Both the position numbers and the translations under genes were made by a program. Shown here piece after piece: positions 11,265 to 21,499 of a DNA stretch of 64,000 nucleotides (its first letter is position 1; each line of letters starts with the position of its first letter). Source of the stretch: Isoetes taiwanensis (lineage: Eukaryota; Streptophyta; Lycopodiopsida; Isoetales; Isoetaceae); the NCBI GenBank assembly GCA_021234155.1, contig JAJEKV010000031.1, positions 5,148,662 through 5,212,661 of the forward strand. Reading direction: 5' to 3'. The notes below the pieces were generated by a model. It was not told the DNA's origin and did no database searches. It worked only from the letters and a program-made list of their open reading frames with translations.

Positions 11265-12472
11265 CAATGGAAAAATAAACAAGTAGTAATTTGTTTGAAA
11301 AGTTGATAATTGGGTGAGACAGTCCAAGCTTTGTGAAATGGAAGCAATGTATTTGAGTTGTTGTACATTGTTGAGATAGATGAACTATAACAAATTAATA
11401 TTGATGTTGTAAATAATAACCATCTTTACTGCTCCTAATCAACGTCGCCTTGCATAGTTTAGAATCTCCAAGCTTATGCTTCCTCAAAGTGTGTATTTTA
11501 CTCATTTGCAAACAAATGATTTGAACATTATTATAGAACTCTCTAAAATATGTTCTCCTTGCGAATATTATTTCACATAAAGACCGATTAGTAAAAACAT
11601 ACATTATTAATTCTAATAATAGCAAGAACAATTCTAAGAATGAACCGCATCTCTTATAAAGACAAATGATTTACAAACAACTTGCATTATATATTGAGCA
11701 ACCCACAAACAAACTTAATGTTAGCTACATAAACCATCAACAAAACCAATTACAAAAAACTTGCACAATATAATGAACAATGCACAACAAACTTATCATT
11801 AGCTATATAAACCATCAACAAAACCAACTAGACCATGAAGGCACAAACCAAACATATCTAAGTAATCACAACATAAAAGCCCACTCAATGCTAAAAACAT
11901 TACCGATAACAATAAGTTTGAGTTATCGGAATCGATCTTGCAACCTTGCTAAATCATTCTACAAAATTGACCCTACAAAAAAATCCATCAATGAGCTTAT
12001 TTACAATTTTAACATAGGATAGAATGTAAGAAATTGAAATATATGCATATCAATGCCAATTCTTTAATGTTGACTCCTTAAATATCTCGGTGAAGGGCAC
12101 ATGGGCAAAATCATTACTCTTATGCAAAAAGTGTATTCTCACGATAGAAATTGGTCAGTGACCACATTCTCAAGATGAACCTTCATTGCACAAATTCAAA
12201 GTTGCAATCATTCGATTCATGCTCTCATGAACATTTGCCAAGCATAGGGTACACTATCTTTAAATGATATAGGCTAAAATCATCTCCCTTCTCTCATTTC
12301 TATTCTTCCAAATTTTTACAAGGTTTTTTAAGATATGTACAACTTCATGGCTACAATATAATGATATTTGTACGTTACTAGTAATAAATAGTTCGAGTTT
12401 ATCCAATAAGAAATAGAATACAAAAAAAACAGAATGCAGGCTAGGGGGAGTGGTCCAAAATAAAGGGCTAAG

Positions 12473-12585
12473 AAGGGGTTAAACCCCCTTTAGAGCCCAT
12501 TACGGCAAATAAATGGGCGAGCCCGGAGGGGCGAGCCCATTTATTTTTGCCGTAATGGGCGAGAAAGGGGGTTTGACCCCTTTAA
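12473..12585. repeat. Near-perfect 113-bp palindrome
   Basis: Left arm AAGGGGTTAAACCCCC... through GCCCATTACGGCAAATAAAT is repeated inverted on the right, with the GAGCCCGGAGGGGCGAG sequence as loop. Internal sub-hairpins (GGGGTTAAACCCC) are also present. It is absent from the matching part of copy 1, so it is a recent small foldback insertion or a local inversion-duplication. Confidence 0.85.
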
Positions 12586-12688
12586 CCGGCAGGGTCCGAG
12601 ACTGCTTTAGCAGCAAGCAACAAAGAAAATCTGTATCGGCTATCGCTGGATGCCTTTTCCAATGCTATCCCGGAGCTCCGATTTGGGT

Positions 12689-12782
12689 GCGATTTAAGAT
12701 TTAAGCAGCGATTTAAGCGCGATTCAAGCAGCGATTTAAGATTAAAGCAGCGATTCAAGCACGATTTAAGCTCTGATTTAAG
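12689..12782. repeat. GCAGCGATTTAAG minisatellite
   Basis: About seven imperfect units of 12-15 bp based on GCAGCGATTTAAG, GCGCGATTCAAG and variants. It lies in the section where copy 2 differs from copy 1. Confidence 0.8.
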
Positions 12783-12910
12783 AAGCCTTCAAGATTGCAA
12801 GGCTAGAGCTCCAAGACGGCCGGCCAGAGCTCCGATTTAAGCAAAGCCTTCAAGACGGCCTGCCAAAGCTTTGTCTTCGCTGAGTTTTTGAGAGCTGAGA
12901 TGCTTCGTGG

Positions 12911-12963
12911 ACGGTTTATCAAGATAAACAGGCAAGCAGATGGTTTATCAAGATAAACAGGCT
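12911..12963. repeat. Two tandem GGTTTATCAAGATAAACAGG units
   Basis: The 20-base motif occurs at about 12913 and 12942. Each unit contains an internal inverted repeat (GTTTATC / GATAAAC). Confidence 0.8.
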
Positions 12964-13426
12964 GAATATGAGCTGTTACGGCTAATAATTAATCTTAATC
13001 TAACGGCTAAGATCTAAAGTAGTCGAGGAACTGCCGGTTAAGGCGGCGTAACGAAGCTCTGGCTTCATCGAAGCACTGACCACTGACTAAGGGAATAGGG
13101 AAATCTTATTTAAAAAATTCGTTCATCTAATTTTACAGAACAGCAGAATAGCAGGAGACCAGAATAGCAGAAGACCAGAATAGCAGGAGAAGATGCCTTT
13201 ATCAGACAAGAAAAGGGCCGAATAGCTATAATAAGTAAGGGCTATTGGGACTCAGAAGTCCTCTGCTTCCAATTCCGACTTCCATAATCCGGCTCCATAA
13301 TTCCGACTTGCAACTATCTGTGTGAGCTTAGGATCTTGCAAGCGGGGCTCCCTGGTCAGCCTTGATTGCATCAAACACTAGTTTCTTTGCACAAATAACT
13401 CACCTATTGGATCCGCCCAGCACACG

Positions 13427-14149
13427 ATGGCTGTTGTAATCTGGTGCTTGTTGCTTTTAACGGTTGCAGCGACAACAGAGGCTTTGATGCTCAGCAGGAC
13501 GCTCTGGTGGGAGGCCGCGTGCCGTGGCCATGTCATTCAAAATATTACCATCCACTCCGTTTCAAGTGGCTCTCAACCTAGCAGAGTATATATTGGACCT
13601 ATATATTGTAAAGATTCTGACCATCTTCCTCCATATGAATTGAGTTTCAATGGATCTAATTCCATTCCACCTCAAATGCCTTTCAATGGATCATCCTCCT
13701 ATTGTCTTACCCATTCTACAAATGATGATGCACATACTCTCTTGTTCTCTTTCACTAGCCCACATCCTCCAATAGAGTACTTTGCCCGCCTGCAAAACAT
13801 CACTATCGGGGATACTATTGTCTCTAGATGCAAATCTCCTTTAGGCCTCAATCATAAAGGTCCCATCTATGTTGATTCAAGTGCATACGATGGTATAAAG
13901 GATCGAATTTGCTTTGATGTTTTACATGCTCCTAATATGCAGGTCCCTTCTCTCAGCTTCCAAATTGAAGGTGCTTCATCCATGCACCCTATAATCAGCC
14001 AGTGGAAAATTAAACGTTCCCTCATCATCTCAGCTCTCGGTCTTGAGAGGTTAATGCGAGAGAGGTTAATGCACCCTATAAAGACCGAGAGGTTAATGCG
14101 AGAGACCCTCATCATCTCAGCTCTCGGTCTTGAGAATGAGGTGGACTAG
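13427..14149 (+). CDS. Putative secreted protein, unrecognised
   Basis: A 240-codon ORF starts with a typical secretory signal peptide (MAVVIWCLLLLTVAATTEA, cleavage likely near residue 19). The predicted mature part has several Asn-X-Ser/Thr sequons (near residues 39, 75, 86 and 124) and five or six cysteines, which fits an extracellular glycoprotein. From about residue 196 the sequence becomes repetitive (LIISALGLE and RLMRE, each more than once), coming from direct and inverted copies in the DNA at 14020-14140. The original C-terminus was probably lost and replaced by rearranged sequence. No family recognised. It may be a truncated apoplastic protein or a receptor ectodomain fragment. There is no clear promoter call. 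Confidence 0.5.
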   Translation: MAVVIWCLLLLTVAATTEALMLSRTLWWEAACRGHVIQNITIHSVSSGSQPSRVYIGPIYCKDSDHLPPYELSFNGSNSIPPQMPFNGSSSYCLTHSTNDDAHTLLFSFTSPHPPIEYFARLQNITIGDTIVSRCKSPLGLNHKGPIYVDSSAYDGIKDRICFDVLHAPNMQVPSLSFQIEGASSMHPIISQWKIKRSLIISALGLERLMRERLMHPIKTERLMRETLIISALGLENEVD

Positions 14150-14174
14150 ACTCGTTACATTGAAAAGTCCTTGA

Positions 14175-14690
14175 AAAGTCCTTTCGAGATTGTTTTTTGA
14201 CAATTTAATGTCATATAGAGTGTCATATTTTATATCTATTTTTGTCACTTTTGAGGTTGTTTTTCGACAATTTAATGTCATATAGAGTGTCATATTTTAT
14301 ATCTATTTTTGTCACTTTTTTTTGGCAATTCTTTAGCACCTGCTGTGTCAATTTTAGATGAGTTTTTGTCACTTTTCTGGCAATTCTTTGGCACCTATTC
14401 TATCACCTATTTTAACATATTTTAGGCCATGTTTGTCACTTTTTTTGGCAATGTTTTGATATATATTTGGTCATATTCTAAATTATTTTTGGCATATTTT
14501 TGTCATCTATAAACATATTTGGATAATATTTGCTCACTTTTTAGAGCGATTCTTAGTCACATTTTGGACATATCTTAAATCATCATTTTGGACATATTTT
14601 AAATCATCGTTTTAACACATTATTGTCATCTGTTTGGCACATGTGTTGTTTTCTTTTTTGACATTTTTTTAGCAATTTTAATTCATAGTG
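14175..14690. repeat. T-rich degenerate minisatellite
   Basis: Two nearly identical units of about 68 bp (14178 onwards, containing GACAATTTAATGTCATATAG and ATATCTATTTTTGTCACTTT) are followed by decaying repeats of TTTTTGTCACTTTTTTGGCA. There is no coding content. The strand composition is strongly T-rich on plus. Confidence 0.8.
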
Positions 14691-15236
14691 ATTAGTTCAC
14701 AATGTCTGAGAAGAATACTGGACATGAATTTTTCATGAAACATAGAAGCATAGTTCATAATGTCTCAAAAGAACAATACACATTGAAAAGTCCTTTCGAG
14801 GCCTAGATTGGTTATATTGAAAACTCCTTTCATGGCATTACCATCTTGCATCAAACACTGGTTTCTTTGCATCGGTCCAATTTTAAACTTTATTGCTGGC
14901 CAAGACTCAAAGTAATGGTAGTTTGATTTTAAAAAAAAAAACCTATCTTCGTACCATGAATCTTCAGGCTTATTGTTATCATTCAGTGTATCACTCTCGC
15001 CAGCTTCTCATCAATTGCTAGTCATATGTTGATAACGCTTTGTACTTTTATCAATGTTTTTAAAGATGGGACACATGTGGCAATTTATTATATCAAGTGC
15101 AATTAGCAACCATGACTTCATTATCATCATAATAGAGTAGATAGTGTGAGTTCATTTCATCCTAATATAATAGATAGATCGAGTTCATTCTATAAGGAAT
15201 AGATAGTTTCAGTTCATTTCATTCTTAGATAACCAA

Positions 15237-15412
15237 AAGATCATGGAACCCATTGTACACAATGGGCTAGTACAACCGTTAGTACTAGGATTAAAAAACC
15301 CCTACCTCGAAAGGTTTTTCTCGGGCTAGTACAACCATTGCTACAAGGACCTTTCCTGGGCTGCTCAAAAGGTTTTCCAGAAAAAAAAAACTTTGGCAAT
15401 AGTAAGGATATT
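15237..15412 (-). mobile_element. Retroposon fragment related to 45031-45175
   Basis: The block with CCCATTGTACACAATGGGCT, ACTAGGATTAAAAAACCCCT and CCTCGAAAGGTTTTT matches 45047-45150. In the latter copy it continues into the GTGGACGT tail shared with the LINE-like elements. Here the tail end is missing. On the minus strand a short conserved reading KTFRGRGFLILV is shared by both copies, probably by chance of homology rather than coding. Confidence 0.55.
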
Positions 15413-15573
15413 TGTAACGAACCTAGTGGCCTTGTGGGCATGACGTTCGTAACTTACCTGAAAGTGGCTTACTTTGTTTTAGTATAAGATGGTGTAGATC
15501 ATCTAACGACCTTGTTGATATACGTCCATGGGTTATGCTAGTCGCGGCATATAAAACTATAGAAATACATTAG
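15413..15573 (+). repeat. LTR-start-like repeat (TGTAACGAACC)
   Basis: About 160 bp match 25503-25663 (GAACCTAGTGGCCTTGTGGG onwards). The second copy follows a polypurine tract, which marks it as the start of a 3' LTR, so this one may be the matching 5' LTR start. It lies just upstream of the Copia element at 15641. Confidence 0.5.
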
Positions 15574-15640
15574 CTAAGGTTATTTAAATCCTTAATATAT
15601 TAAACTCAAAAGTGAGCACCATAAAAATAGGGGCAAAAGA

Positions 15641-16282
15641 TGTTGGTAGTGTCATGTTATTTCTCTATAGTAGAGAACTTGGGATACAGTGTTAACATTC
15701 AAGGCATACAGTTCAGAATAATCTATTGAAGCAGTAAACATGAAGGTCACAGCATTAACATCTAGGTATGTAGAGCACTGGAGTGATTTGTAACTAAGAC
15801 CTAGGTATGCACAACGTTTGAAGTATGGGTAAAGGTTAATTGTTACCCTTAATTATAAGACTATTATTAAGAGATGGAAATTCAATAGTTGAAGGCCGAA
15901 ACGTCTGTGGGATATATACAAGCTCGAGAAATATGGGATATTTCTGGAGATAAGATGGACTTATATAGAAGGCCGATTGCGAAGCCTTACCGATCGGATT
16001 CTACAAGGAAAGCAGTGATAAAGAGGCAGAGAGATCAGTAGTGGGGATTGTACAAAGATTGGAGTGCCGGATTGAGATGGATCCATGAGACATTGGATGC
16101 CCGAGTTCGCCAAGTATTTTAATGCTACAGTGAATCGTTTGATACCAAATGAATAGTGATCTCTATGATTTTGCATAATGGTTAAAAATACAATATAAAC
16201 TTGTGGTTGCAAAAGTTGTGAACTTGCTTAAGATTATTTGTGCAATAGTATTGGCAAATATATTCTATTCACTTCACTAACA
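15641..16282 (+). repeat. Copia-1 5' LTR
   Basis: 642 bp beginning TGTTGG and ending CTAACA, nearly identical to 20472-21108. Relative to the 3' LTR it has GTGCAATAGTATTGG where the other has GTAGTATTGG. Confidence 0.95.
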
Positions 16283-16283
16283 G

Positions 16284-16295
16284 TGGTATCAGAGC
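16284..16295 (+). other. Primer-binding site (initiator Met-tRNA type)
   Basis: TGGTATCAGAGC, one base after the 5' LTR, matches the 3' end of plant initiator methionyl-tRNA, the usual primer of Copia elements. Confidence 0.9.
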
Positions 16296-16296
16296 C

Positions 16297-18748
16297 ATGT
16301 CAAGCAGGTTTGGAGCAAGGTTGTTGAACTCTATTGCAGTGTATGAAGGGGGACCTGGCTTTCAGATTTGGAAGGAACAAATCAAAAATGTTCTAGAGAA
16401 TGAAGGGCTCTGGGAATTAGTTCAGGGAACTAGTTCAAGTGGGGATGCAGTCTCTGTGGCTGCAAGAAGAAGTTCTACCTCTGGAAAATCTGGTGAAACT
16501 TCTGGAGAGTCTGGTGAAGTAGAATCAAGCAAAAGTGGTAAGGATGAAGTTGTTAAGCTTAGAGAAGCTTATGGTATTCTAACCAGTAAAGTTGGGGCTT
16601 CGATTTTACTGAAGATAAGGGGAAAGTCTCCTGATGACATTTGGAAGTTCTTAGGAAAAAACATCATCTCAAATTGATGTTCTTGACAAGGCACTCAGGT
16701 TGCTAAGGGTAAAAGAAGGTGATGATTTGCAAAAGTTTTTCTCTAAATTTGATAATATTGTTGCAGATTTAGAGGGAGCTGGGGTACTGCTTACTGAGCA
16801 GCAAAAGTTATTACATGTGGCAAGAGCTGTTGAGGGCAATAAGCAGTTGTCCACCTTGATTAGGAATGTGGCTAAAACCAGAGAAGCTGCTGAAGAAATG
16901 ATACGTACAGAGTTTGAGCAGAATAAGGTAATGTATGAAGATGATGTTGAAGATAATGTTGAGGTACTGTATGCAGGGAAAGGGAAGGGCAAGTTCACAG
17001 GCAAAAGTGTGAAAGATAAAAGTGATATTGGTCCCTGTTTTCATTGTAAGGCTAAAGGTCATTTAAAGGCAAGCTTCCCTAAGTTAAAGGAGGTTGAATG
17101 CTTTAATTGTGGAGGCAAAGGACATTTTGCAAGTAAGTGTTCCAGCAGATGGAGAAATGTCACTAGAGGACGTGGGAGGAAGCTTGATGGCCAAAAATCA
17201 GCTGTAAATTTGGTTCAGGATATTGAAGAAGAGGACTCTAGTGAAGATGATGAAGATGTGGAGGTAAGCAATCAAAACATTTTAGTTATTTCAAAGGAAA
17301 GTTCTAACAACATTGATGAAATGTTAATATTAGATAGTGGAGCAGAAAAATCCGTGACCAGCTCAACTAAATTGTTCAAGGAGGGGAAAGAAGGAAGAAT
17401 TAAGCATATCAAGCTGGGAAATGGGAAGTTACAAGATGTTCAATGTACAGGGATGTTAGAACTTTTTGATCTTCAAGGGAAAGTAGTGAACTTGAAGGAT
17501 GTTTTATGTGTACCTTCACTTGTGAAGAATTTAATTTCTGTTGCACAGTTAGTAGACATGGATTACACTGTTGTCTTTGACAAATATCAATGTAAAGTGT
17601 TCTATGATAATGAAATTAAGTTTCTTGCAAAAAGATTTGGAAACTTGTTTGCATTGGATGGCAGTTGTGTACCTTCTGTTAACTCTGTTGAGATTGCTGA
17701 CCTAGACATTTGGCATCAGAGGCTATGTCATGCTAATCATAGCATTATAGATGCTTTGGTCAAGGGAAAATTAATTAAGGCAAAAGATAGAATCAAAACA
17801 CCAAAAGTTTGTTTGGGATGCATGTTAGAAAAACATGCAAGACTGCCTTTTAAAAGGGCCAAAAGGAAAACCAAAGAAGTGTTGGAAATAGTGCACTCTG
17901 ACCTTTGTGGTCCACTTAATGTTCGAGGATTGTCAGGGAAAAGGTATTTTATTACCTTTATTGATGACTTTAGTAGAAAGACCGTGTGCATGTGTCTTAG
18001 AACTAAAGATCAAGCCTTTGAGGCTTATAAATTATTTGCTGCAGAAGTAGAGTTGGAGACAGGAAAAAAGATCAAATGTATTCGTTCAGACCGTGGTGGA
18101 GAATTCATGTCAACTGAGTTTATCAGGTTTTGTAAAGTCAGGGGAGTTAAAAGGCAATTTACATGTAGTTACTCACCTCAAACTAATGGAATTGCTGAAA
18201 GAAAAAATAGAACAATCTTGAATGCAGTTAGAGCCATGATAAAGCATACAGGGCTACCTAATTACTTATGGGAAGAGGCTGTTTTGACTGCAGTAGAAGT
18301 TCAGAATTTGTTGCCAAACAAAAGTCTTAATGGAATGACACCAAATGAAATGTGGTCAGGAGTTAAACCAAAGTATGAGCACCTAAGAGCTTTTGGTTGT
18401 CTAAGCTTTGTTCATGTGCCAAAACAGAAAAGACTCAAGTTGGATGATCGAGCTAGAATAGCTTTTCTAGTGGGGTATGATAAAGAGTCAAAAGCTTATA
18501 GATTATTTGATCCACAAAGTAAGAGAATTTTAATCAGCAGAGATGTCATATTTGACGAGTCTCAATGCTATAAAAATATTGAATTCTCGTCTATTAATGT
18601 TAAAGATAAGCAGACTCAGAACTTGCCACAGCTCCAAGATGCTAATATTATGGATGATGATGAAAAAGATATTACTAAGGTTGATACTCAGCAAGGTAGG
18701 TCTGAAAGTGATGTAAATATCCCTGCAGATATTATTGACAAAAGATAA
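16297..18748 (+). pseudogene. Copia-1 gag, protease and integrase
   Basis: The gag start at 16297 follows the primer site. Frame shifts by one base in the A run near 16655, then continues open from 16700. Gag ends with two zinc knuckles: the first has lost its last Cys (CFHCKAKGHLKASFP), the second is intact (CFNCGGKGHFASKC). The aspartic protease motif is LILDSGAEKSV (about 17330). Integrase has the HHCC zinc-binding region (HQRLCH ... CLGC, about 17710-17820) and catalytic acidic positions in VHSDLCGPL, FIDDFSRK and SDRGGEF. A TAA stop at 18746-18748 interrupts the polyprotein before reverse transcriptase while the same frame stays open beyond it. Confidence 0.9.
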
Positions 18749-18844
18749 AAACCTAGTAGGAGGACAGCAACACAAATTCTGCAACAAGAGGCTAATGTAG
18801 ATTCTGGGGTCTTTGGAAGAGATAGCACAGGGAGAAGCAGAAGG

Positions 18845-20458
18845 TTGCAGAATGAAATAGCTGATTTAAATCTGGTTGAGATTCTTGCCTTATTGGATAC
18901 TGAAGTACCCAAGTCATTTAAGGAGGCTATAAATACAGTTGATGGAGAAAAATGGAAAGTTGCCATGAATGATGAACTAGATGCCTTCAAAAGAACAGGG
19001 ACATATGAACTTGTAGATTTGCCCAAAAATAGACATGCAGTGGGATGTAAGTGGATATTTAAACTAAAGTAAGGTGCTCAACCCAATTCAGTGAAGTATA
19101 AAGCTCGATTAGTAGCCCAAGGTTATACTCAAAGGAAGGGAATTGACTATGAGGAAACTTTTTCTTCCATAGTCAAAATGACAAGTATCAGAATGCTATT
19201 GGCTATAGCCAATGCAAAAAACTTTGAGATACATCACATGGATGTGTCTACTGCATTTTTAAATGCAGAGTTAGAAGAAGAAATATTTATGATGCAACCC
19301 CCTGGTTTTGAGCAAGGGAAAGCCAAAGTGTGGAAGCTTAAGAAAGCTGTCTATGGTCTCAAGCAATCACCAAGACAATGGTACATGTGCATGGATACAT
19401 ATTTGAGAGAACAAGGTTTTTTAAAATTGAAAGATGATGGTAATATTTATCTATTCAGAGATGGAAATGAAGTTTGCTATATTGCATTGTATGTGGATGA
19501 CAATGTCATGGTTAGTAGCAGTCTTGATGTACTACAAAAGTGTAAAGACATTCTCAAAAGTAGGTTTAAGATGGCTGATTTGGGAGAACTCAAGAAGTTC
19601 TTGGGTATTGAAGTTTTTAGAGATCGAAGTAAACAAATCCTAACTTTAACTCAGGGTCAGAATATTGCAGGAATGCTCAAAAGGTTCAACATGGAAGATT
19701 CTAAGGTGGTTCAAACTCCCATGGTTCCTGGTAATAAACTCACTTCTAATGTTGGTGAACAATCTGATGAAGAGAAGTTAGAATTGGAGAAAATCCCATA
19801 TCAAGAATTAGTTGGATGTTTGTTATATTTATCCAACTGCACAAGACCTGACATTTCATTTGCAGTAAATATTTTGAGCAGATATTGTCATAATTTTGGA
19901 AGGACACATTGGCAGGCTGCTAAGAGGGTCCTCAGATATTTGAAAGGTACTTTGGACTTTGGCATTCAATTCAATTCTAACAACATGGAGCTCTTGTCAT
20001 ACTGTGATTCAGACTGGGGTGGAGACCCTGATGAGAGAAAGTCAACCTCAGGAATTATTTGCATGCTAGGGGGAGGACCTGTCTCTTGGAAATGTAGAAA
20101 GCAAAAAGCTATAGCACTTTCTTCTGCAGAAGCAGAATATGCAGCCACAACTCTTGCTGCAAAGGAAATGGTATGGAGTGAAAGATTGTTGAAGGAAATA
20201 GGGATAGAACAAAGAAAACCTTTGCAGTTGTTCTCTGATAGCTCCAGCTGCATAGCAATGACTAAGAATCCCATTCAACACGAAAGAACCAAGCATATTG
20301 AGCTAGAGATGCACTTCATAAGAGATCTGGTAAGTAGGAAAATTATTGAAGTATGTTATATACAAACAGAGTTGCAACTTGCAGATATTCTGACTAAGGC
20401 ATTGACTGAGATAAAATTCAAGAAGCTGAGACAAATGATCAGTTGCAGAGAAAAATAA
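18845..20458 (+). pseudogene. Copia-1 reverse transcriptase and RNase H
   Basis: This continues the same frame as the integrase part. Reverse transcriptase starts near KWIFKLK, where a TAA at 19070-19072 interrupts what is normally continuous (KYKARLVAQGYTQ follows). The catalytic YVDD is present (YVDDNVMVSS, about 19491). RNase H motifs follow: DSDWGGDPDERKSTSGI, LSSAEAEYAA and DSSSCIAM. The product would be complete but for the two stops and the upstream frameshift. It converts the element RNA to cDNA in virus-like particles. Confidence 0.92.
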
Positions 20459-20471
20459 CATGAAGGGAAAG
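20459..20471 (+). other. Copia-1 polypurine tract
   Basis: CATGAAGGGAAAG lies directly before the 3' LTR and would prime second-strand synthesis. Confidence 0.8.
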
Positions 20472-21108
20472 TGTTGGTAGTGTCATGTTATTTCTCTATA
20501 GTACAGAACTTGGGATACAGTGTTAACATTCAAGGCATACAGTTCAGAATAATCTATTGAAGCAGTAAACATGAAGGTCACAGCATTAACATCTAGGTAT
20601 GTAGAGCACTGGAGTGATTTGTAACTAAGACCTAGGTATACACAACGTTTGAAGTATGGGTAAAGGTTAATTGTTACCCTTAATTATAAGACTATTATTA
20701 AGAGATGGAAATTCAATAGTTGAAGGCCGAAACGTCTGTGGGATATATACAAGCTCGAGAAATATGGGATATTTCTGGAGATAAGATGGACTTATATAGA
20801 AGGCCGGTTGCGAAGCCTTACCGATCGGATTCTACAAGGAAAGCAGTGATAAAGAGGCAGAGAGATCAGTAGTGGGGATTGTACAAAGATTGGAGTGCCA
20901 GATTGAGATGGATCCATGAGACATTGGATGCCCGAGTTCGCCAAGTATTTTAATGCTACAGTGAATCGTTTGATACCAAATGAATAGTGATCTCTATGAT
21001 TTTGCATAATGGTTAAAAATACAATATAAACTTGTGGTTGCAAAAGTTGTGAACTTGCTTAAGATTATTTGTAGTATTGGCAAATATATTCTATTCACTT
21101 CACTAACA
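20472..21108 (+). repeat. Copia-1 3' LTR
   Basis: 637 bp, TGTTGG to CTAACA, followed by the AAAGA target-site duplication. It is near-identical to the 5' LTR. Confidence 0.95.
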
Positions 21109-21250
21109 AAAGAATAGTGACCTGTGCCATGAATATCAGAGAACTGAATCTGTCTTATTAAGGGATGCCATGCTAAATCGAGCACCAGCATGTCGAATGG
21201 GCATCTGGCGGGATGTTCTGGCAGCAGGATCAATTGCCAAGGGGACAGTT

Positions 21251-21494
21251 GAAGAATCCGGCCCCCCTCTACTGTAGTATCCGGCCTGAGCAGTTACAGT
21301 AGTATCCGGCCCCCTCCATTGAACTAATCCGGCCCCCCTCCTCTACTGCATCGCCCAGATAAGACAAACTACACAAGATTTTTGGTATTTTTTTTCCTGT
21401 ACTAAATCGGCAGCAGAGGGGGCCGGATTCGTTCAATGGGTGCTTCAATCGCTGCACAGGCCGGATTCTACAATACAGGGGGGCCGGATTCTTC
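21251..21494. repeat. Large imperfect palindrome with ATCCGGCC repeats
   Basis: Left arm 21251-21349 and right arm 21410-21494 are inverted copies, both starting or ending at GAAGAATCCGGCCCCCCT and sharing TCCGGCCTG and CCATTGAACTAATCCGGCC blocks. The loop is about 60 bp. The motif ATCCGGCC occurs five times in the left arm. The region is non-coding and could fold as a long hairpin. Confidence 0.8.
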
Positions 21495-21499
21495 AAACT

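Larger units (their letters stand above)
9291..13328. repeat. Direct segmental duplication, copy 2
   Basis: Second copy of 1-4527. Relative to copy 1 it lacks the 916-2332 insertion and the Helitron-type hairpin. It carries its own insertions at 10511-11264 (poly(A)-tailed) and 12473-12585 (palindrome), and it differs in the 12590-13090 section. The similarity ends after the CAACTATCTGTGTGAGC motif near 13328. Confidence 0.9.
15641..21108 (+). mobile_element. Copia-type LTR retrotransposon (Copia-1), disabled
   Basis: Complete element of 5468 bp: 5' LTR, primer-binding site, gag-pro-int-RT-RNase H, polypurine tract, 3' LTR. It is flanked by a perfect 5-bp target-site duplication AAAGA (15636-15640 and 21109-21113). 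The gene order with integrase before reverse transcriptase is diagnostic of Copia. By eye the LTRs differ at four bases plus one 5-bp gap, so the insertion is recent. The coding region nevertheless carries one frameshift and two stops. Confidence 0.95.
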
